DNA of 64,000 nt from a secondary endosymbiont of Heteropsylla cubana. GTDB taxonomy: Bacteria > Pseudomonadota > Gammaproteobacteria > Enterobacterales > Enterobacteriaceae. Shown one piece after another: positions 59,008 to 64,000 of the stretch; the first letter of the stretch is position 1; the number at the start of each line of letters is the position of its first letter. The stretch lies in contig NC_018420.1 of assembly GCF_000287355.1 (NCBI RefSeq), forward strand, positions 310,001 through 374,000. Direction: 5' to 3'. The translations under genes were made by a program, and so were the position numbers. Under the pieces are notes generated by a model. It worked only from the letters and a program-made list of their open reading frames with translations, ran no database searches and was not told the DNA's origin.

Positions 59008-61540
59008 AATGTGCTGATATAGGGTAGGATGAAAACTCTTATTCTGCGCTGTGCCAACAAAAATCTCAATTATTTAACGTATAGTAATTCCAATAATAAT
59101 TTATTTATCGAAGAAGATTTTCTAATTTTAGCATAGTGTTTAAATAAAAAAATCTTATTAGAGTTGTTTATTCAGTAGATTTTTTATAAAAATAGATTTT
59201 TATTATGTCGAATCATATAGTTGTGTAGGTATTTTCTGTTGATCTTGATCCCAACTATTTTTGTTAATCATGGTTTTCTCAACTTGGATTTGATTTAAAG
59301 TTTCATAAATGAAGCATAGTTATTATTGGTAATAACATCTCAGATAAAATTTTTGTGACAAAATATTGTTATTTTTAGTTAGTCATTATTTTTTTTGTTT
59401 TTTTTCATGTTTATATAATTTCTTTTTAAGAAAAGAATTTTATATTTTTTTTATTAAAATAAAAATAATTTTTTATTAATTCGTATATAAGTTTATCAAA
59501 AAATTTATATATAAAAATATCACCCTCGCTTAAGATTTTTCTAACTTTTATTAATATTGAAGTTTATGTAAACCAATAAAGATGATGAATCATGGTTTTA
59601 TAAGCGTGAGATTAAAATCTGAATAAATAGTTTTATTAATTAAAGTAATTGTGCAGGTGTATTTAAAATTGATTTATATTAAATTTATAAAAATTTTTGA
59701 TTTTATTGATGTCAATATATTTAGTTTTTTTAATATACCTCTTGCGGTATAATTTTACTTAAGAGAGAGTATTTTCTAATTTATATTGTTTTGTTTGCTT
59801 TATAATGAATCAATAATTTAATTGTTTTCAATAAAGTTTAAATAAAAAATGCCTTATAATATAAGTTGGTTTACAAAAACTAATTTTTACTTTAATATCT
59901 ATATATCACGAATATATGAGAGTTTAATCACAATGAATTATTATATCCAAAAAACCATTTTAAATTAGAAGAGATAATTAATATATAATTAGATAATGTG
60001 GGTGTTTGTTATCGTTAGTAAAAAATTTATATAATATAAACTATGGTTGTAAAATTTAAATAATATACCTTCGTATAAACCATAAATTAGATCTTTTCTT
60101 GTTGAGATTTGTAAAATTTTATTTAGTTATATTAAGTTTGATGGATATCATAAATTATGATACAGACATTCTCGTTTGATCAAAATATTAACAATAGTTA
60201 AAATGTTAAACAATTGATTTAACTAATAAGGTGATTAAATTACATGTTTGTCTTTCGAAAAAAAGTAAATACAAAGAAATAAGCGTCATTATTGTAATAA
60301 TAATTTTTTATAAAAAATATTTCGTTGTAGAAAAATAATGATGATATTTGATGCTGAAGACATTGCTAGATGATATCCAGTGTTCTGATTATTTGATGAC
60401 GTTTAAATATAAACTATTTTTTTATAAAAATTTAAGAAAAATTCTTTATATTGATATCTAAAATATAATTTTTCTCGTTAAAGTGTACCATTTTAATAAG
60501 AATTTTTAACATTCATTAGGGTTAGACCATCAAACCTATCAGAATGTAATGATCTAGCACTTAAAACAATAATAATAAAATATTTTATATCTTTATTAGC
60601 TAAATATTCACATAATACACAAATATTGGTAATGCTAAAATATAAATAAAATTATTTTTATGGTAACGAATGCTATTTAAATCTAAAAAATATAAATTTA
60701 GCAAAATAAAAAGTAAGTGTTTAGTTATGAATTTTATCAACTCAAAAATGATTATAATAACATCCTTCCATTATTTATAGTACAACATTGATTGTATATA
60801 AATAAAATATTTTTTATAGAAAAAGCTAACCTCTAATAGTTAAAATAAAAGTCATGTAGTCGAAGGTCGTTTAGATTTCAGGAAGAAGATAGTTCGAAGG
60901 TACTTTACTGTTGATATTAGTTATCTTAATAACATTAAACAATGTTTTTTTGCATTACATTAATAAAAAGTTTATATACATTAACAAGATATTTACTTAA
61001 AGAATAGAATTCAAGCTCTGTTCAAAACGGAGACTATTTATTTTTCTATAGCCACTAAAACATAATTTACAATAAGAAGTGAATAAGTTTTTTTTATAGA
61101 AACAATATGATGTTTTTAAAAAAGTTTTTATAAAAACTTATAGATTAGAATTTGTTTGACTAAAAAAAACAATTTTTAGATCGCTTGTTAATATATAACC
61201 GTATATTTTAACAAAATCTATGCTATATCTTTATCAAGAATCGTTTCCTGAATCAAATGATGTTCACAAGAAATATTTCGTTGTAAATTTATTGTGATTT
61301 ATATTTTTCTGGATTCAATATAAAGTGAAAAAAATAAGCATTATTTAATAATACTAGATCTAGTTATCATTAACATTCTACTGTAATTACAAAAATATAA
61401 TTAATACTGTCCATCTATAACAATAGATTGGTGAACCCCCATGTTTATTTTCGAATAATTTATGAGTTGTTTTATTAATATAGGTACTAAAAAGAGTGAG
61501 GTGATTTAGGAAAACAAATAGATAATTAATTGTATTGATA
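59008..61540. other. 2.5 kb spacer between pdxH and arnT
   Basis: The longest spacer in the window. I see no ORF above noise, no tRNA-like cloverleaf and no strong GC hairpin. Confidence 0.6.
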
Positions 61541-63184
61541 TTAATGATAGATTAAAAGAACAAGACGTCCGCTTTGGTAGATTTGATCTGGGTGTAATAC
61601 AAAACTAATACTTTCATTTTCTTCCTCTAGAAGGAGGACTAATGCTGTTGAACAGTTTTTCTTAGAATGAGCATGTAGCCATTGTGAAAAATTTTCTTTG
61701 CAAATAAAACGGTTATAAGAATCAGCATAACTTAAACCATAAGCTAGTTCTCCCCGATGTTCAAATAAAGAAATATCGCTACGTTTTAACTCCCAGGCAA
61801 GGGTTGCTGCTATTCCTACGTTATTAGAAAAGATAAATTGACATTTTTCTAGATAAGGTTGGACTGTACGGATAAAAGATTGCGGCTGCTTTGCATGGAT
61901 TATTTTATCCGGTATAGATTGACCTATTAGTATCTCAATTCCTAGTGGACATAACGCTGCTAAATACCACCACGTAGATGTTTTCCATACAGTTAACGAT
62001 CCTAAAACTGCCCAGATAACAAAACCAGAGATTCCTAATAGAAGTTTATACTTTTCATTTGGAGAGAATATTATATTTTGGAACAAATTCCAGGGAGTTA
62101 ACATGGTAGCTAGTACAAGAATGCAAGATAGCCCAAATAGTAAATTGATAAAACCATTAATTTTTAATACAACTTTGTTAGCTATCGTAGTGTAATGCGC
62201 TATTAGTAGAGCTAATGGGCTAAAGCATGGAAGAATATAAGTCGGTAATTTTCCTTTTGACAAACTGAAAAGTAGTAGTGGCATGCTAACCCAGCTAAGT
62301 AGATAAAACCCTTCATTTTGTTTTTTACGTTGCAACCAAGGATGATAGAGACTTGCTGGTAAGAGTCCTGTCCAGGGTAAGGTGCCTGCAATTAATAAAG
62401 GAAAGTAATACCAAAAAGGGGCTTTATGTTGCGCTGTATTGCTTGCGAATCGATGAAAATGCTCAGTCCAGATAAAATAGTACCAGAAGTCTGGTTCGCG
62501 GTTTGCTATTGCAATAATCCAGGGTAAGCTTATTATTATAGCACCGAATATGGAAAGAAATCCATAAAGAAATATTTCTTGACAGCGTTTTTGTAAAATG
62601 GTCCATGGTAAAATGCTCAGAAATGGTATAGCTAGCGCTAAAAAGCCTTTTGTCATAAATCCCAACCCACATATAATACCTAAGATTATATAACCTAGTC
62701 CTTTGCTCCAACCTTTAGGTAAATGTGCTGCTTTCCAAAAAACATACATAGCAATTGTGATCCATAACGAAAACATTGGATCAAGTACCGCATATGTTCC
62801 AATACTATACACCAATAAGCAGGAGCTATATATTATTGCTGTAGTGAGAGCGAGAGATTTATCGTTCCATAATAGAACAGTTAACCAATATAATGTAAGT
62901 GTTATTAGACTAATAGAGATTGTAGAGCCAAAATGTACCGCAAAATTAGTATGGCCAAATAACCACTGGCTAAGATTATTTATCCAATATCCAATAGATG
63001 GTTTTTCAAAATAACGCAGACCTAAAAATTTTGGATTAATCCAATCACGACTTACTAACATTTCTCGACTAATTTCAGCGTAACGGGTTTCATCTGGTTG
63101 CCAAAGATTGTTAAAAGATATAGATAAAATATAAGAAATCGCAATAATAAAGATTATACCAATTCCTAATTTAAAAGATTTCAT
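61541..63184 (-). CDS. arnT: Undecaprenyl phosphate-aminoarabinose arabinosyl transferase
   Basis: ArnT moves 4-amino-4-deoxy-L-arabinose from its undecaprenyl carrier to lipid A in the periplasm, lowering surface charge and giving resistance to cationic antimicrobial peptides. I start it at ATG 63184 (547 residues; E. coli: 550) because homology begins at MKSFKLGIGIIF and this ATG overlaps the arnD stop codon as ATGA. The frame is open 13 codons further. LWQPDETRYAEISREML (about 28-44, the catalytic-loop aspartate region), GLRYFEKPSIGYWIN and SKGKLPTYILPCFSP are conserved. About a dozen hydrophobic membrane segments are visible. It appears full length. Confidence 0.95.
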   Translation of the reverse strand: MKSFKLGIGIIFIIAISYILSISFNNLWQPDETRYAEISREMLVSRDWINPKFLGLRYFEKPSIGYWINNLSQWLFGHTNFAVHFGSTISISLITLTLYWLTVLLWNDKSLALTTAIIYSSCLLVYSIGTYAVLDPMFSLWITIAMYVFWKAAHLPKGWSKGLGYIILGIICGLGFMTKGFLALAIPFLSILPWTILQKRCQEIFLYGFLSIFGAIIISLPWIIAIANREPDFWYYFIWTEHFHRFASNTAQHKAPFWYYFPLLIAGTLPWTGLLPASLYHPWLQRKKQNEGFYLLSWVSMPLLLFSLSKGKLPTYILPCFSPLALLIAHYTTIANKVVLKINGFINLLFGLSCILVLATMLTPWNLFQNIIFSPNEKYKLLLGISGFVIWAVLGSLTVWKTSTWWYLAALCPLGIEILIGQSIPDKIIHAKQPQSFIRTVQPYLEKCQFIFSNNVGIAATLAWELKRSDISLFEHRGELAYGLSYADSYNRFICKENFSQWLHAHSKKNCSTALVLLLEEENESISFVLHPDQIYQSGRLVLLIYH

Positions 63185-64000
63185 TCTTTTATTGGCGTTA
63201 ATAATTGTTGACATCCTACCCATCCTTCTCGTCCTGGAATTTTTCTGCGTATGACTTTACTGATTGGAAATTTTATGTTTTTTTTAAAGAGTAGTTCTCT
63301 CAAGGGACAAAATTGGATGCCTTCTGATTTAGCTATTGATAACAATTCTTGAAACATTGTATGTAGCGACATTCCCTCTATTTCTGCGTGAATAGTGTAA
63401 ACTGGGGTTCCTTTGTCAGCATTCATATTATTAATAATAAAGCGATTATAGTTTTTACGAGTAGTAGATTGGTTAATGACTTCGTCAAAGGTAGGTTGTG
63501 TTACTGGAATTTGGACCGTGCTAAGATTTCCGTTTTCTAATATCACTTGAAACGGCTCTATACCACGACAGTCGCTGTTATATTGAAAGTTAAATTGTTG
63601 CTTAATCTCTATTATGCGATTATCTGCACGCCAACCTGCAGCAGCTGAGCAGGTTACTGGGCGCTTAATAATTGTAGTTAGTAGATTTTGGGCTATGCGG
63701 ATTTGTTCTGTTAACTTTTTTTTACTCCAAATGCCAGACCATGTCTGCCACGCAAAATGATCCCAAGCATGTATACCTACTTCATGTGTTTTTGCAGTAT
63801 CTTGAATTTGCTTTGCAAGCTCTTTTCCTATTTCTCTGCCAGGCCAAGCAGTTCCCGCAAGTAGAATATTCCAACCATAAAGCGTCGGAGCGGAGGAGCG
63901 AAACATCTTTAAAAGAAATTGTGGTTTTACTAAACGCCATAAATGGCGTCCCATGTTATCCGGTCCAACAGTAAAAAAAAATGTTGCCTGAATATTTTGT
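63181..64000 (-). CDS. arnD: 4-deoxy-4-formamido-L-arabinose-phosphoundecaprenol deformylase, N-terminus cut by window edge
   Basis: ArnD removes the formyl group from undecaprenyl-linked formamido-arabinose, the step before ArnT. The frame is open through base 64000; codons before the ATG at 63954 read QNIQATFFFTVGPDN and continue the E. coli ArnD alignment, so about 272 of about 296 residues are in the window. Polysaccharide-deacetylase marks seen are GIHAWDHFAWQ, CSAAAGWRADN, YNSDCRGIEPF and the C-terminal GREGWVGCQQL. The N-terminal metal-binding motif lies outside the window. The last codon overlaps arnT by four bases (ATGA), indicating translational coupling. The rest of the arn operon (arnB, arnC, arnA) would be expected beyond the right edge. 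Confidence 0.95.
   Translation of the reverse strand, partial: QNIQATFFFTVGPDNMGRHLWRLVKPQFLLKMFRSSAPTLYGWNILLAGTAWPGREIGKELAKQIQDTAKTHEVGIHAWDHFAWQTWSGIWSKKKLTEQIRIAQNLLTTIIKRPVTCSAAAGWRADNRIIEIKQQFNFQYNSDCRGIEPFQVILENGNLSTVQIPVTQPTFDEVINQSTTRKNYNRFIINNMNADKGTPVYTIHAEIEGMSLHTMFQELLSIAKSEGIQFCPLRELLFKKNIKFPISKVIRRKIPGREGWVGCQQLLTPIKE

Noticed and set aside
63185-63223. Upstream start giving arnT 13 extra residues
   Set aside because: It lies deep inside arnD, and the ATG overlapping the arnD stop gives the family N-terminus.

Overview
This window looks like part of a reduced chromosome from an insect-associated gammaproteobacterial endosymbiont of the Enterobacterales lineage. Every recognisable protein aligns by eye, nearly full length, with its Escherichia coli counterpart. 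Several E. coli gene pairs are still adjacent (accD-folC, groES-groEL, htpG-adk, pdxH-tyrS, arnD-arnT, and yggS-yggT-hemW in order). The DNA is very AT-rich, and only about 35 kb of 64 kb (roughly 55%, summed from the gene lengths below) is coding. No transposase, phage gene, CRISPR array or integrase is visible. I cannot name the species from sequence alone.

Layout: 1-9.2 kb holds a nucleoside transporter cut by the window edge (nupC), metK, one tRNA-Val(UAC) and polA. 9.2-18 kb holds mnmG, yggS, yggT, hemW, tusE and orn. 19.7-25.5 kb holds accD-folC, a 2-Cys peroxiredoxin and the groESL operon with an excellent sigma-32 promoter. 26.6-32.6 kb is a run of minus-strand genes: lpxL, cvpA, hldE, ribB. 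35-44.5 kb holds pgi, htpG, adk and guaA. 44.9-53.7 kb holds rluC, proS, prfC and epmB. 55-64 kb holds bioA, tyrS-pdxH and arnD-arnT; arnD runs off the right edge. Between these genes lie spacers of 0.3-2.5 kb in which I see no supportable gene.

Together the genes cover a thin set of housekeeping functions (aminoacylation, chaperones, translation termination, tRNA and rRNA modification, DNA polymerase I), pieces of vitamin and cofactor synthesis useful to an insect host (riboflavin ribB, folate folC, biotin bioA, pyridoxal-phosphate pdxH and yggS, SAM metK), fatty-acid synthesis (accD), and a surprisingly well-kept lipid A and LPS set (lpxL, hldE, arnD, arnT).

The most notable observation is that full-length DNA polymerase I keeps its 5'-nuclease and polymerase motifs but has lost all four metal-binding acidic residues of its 3'-5' proofreading site. 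I found no clearly new multigene system. The other items of interest are the huge non-coding fraction, the kept heat-shock promoter, the missing FMN riboswitch in front of ribB, a few orphan hairpins, and a base-skew change suggesting a replication origin near mnmG.
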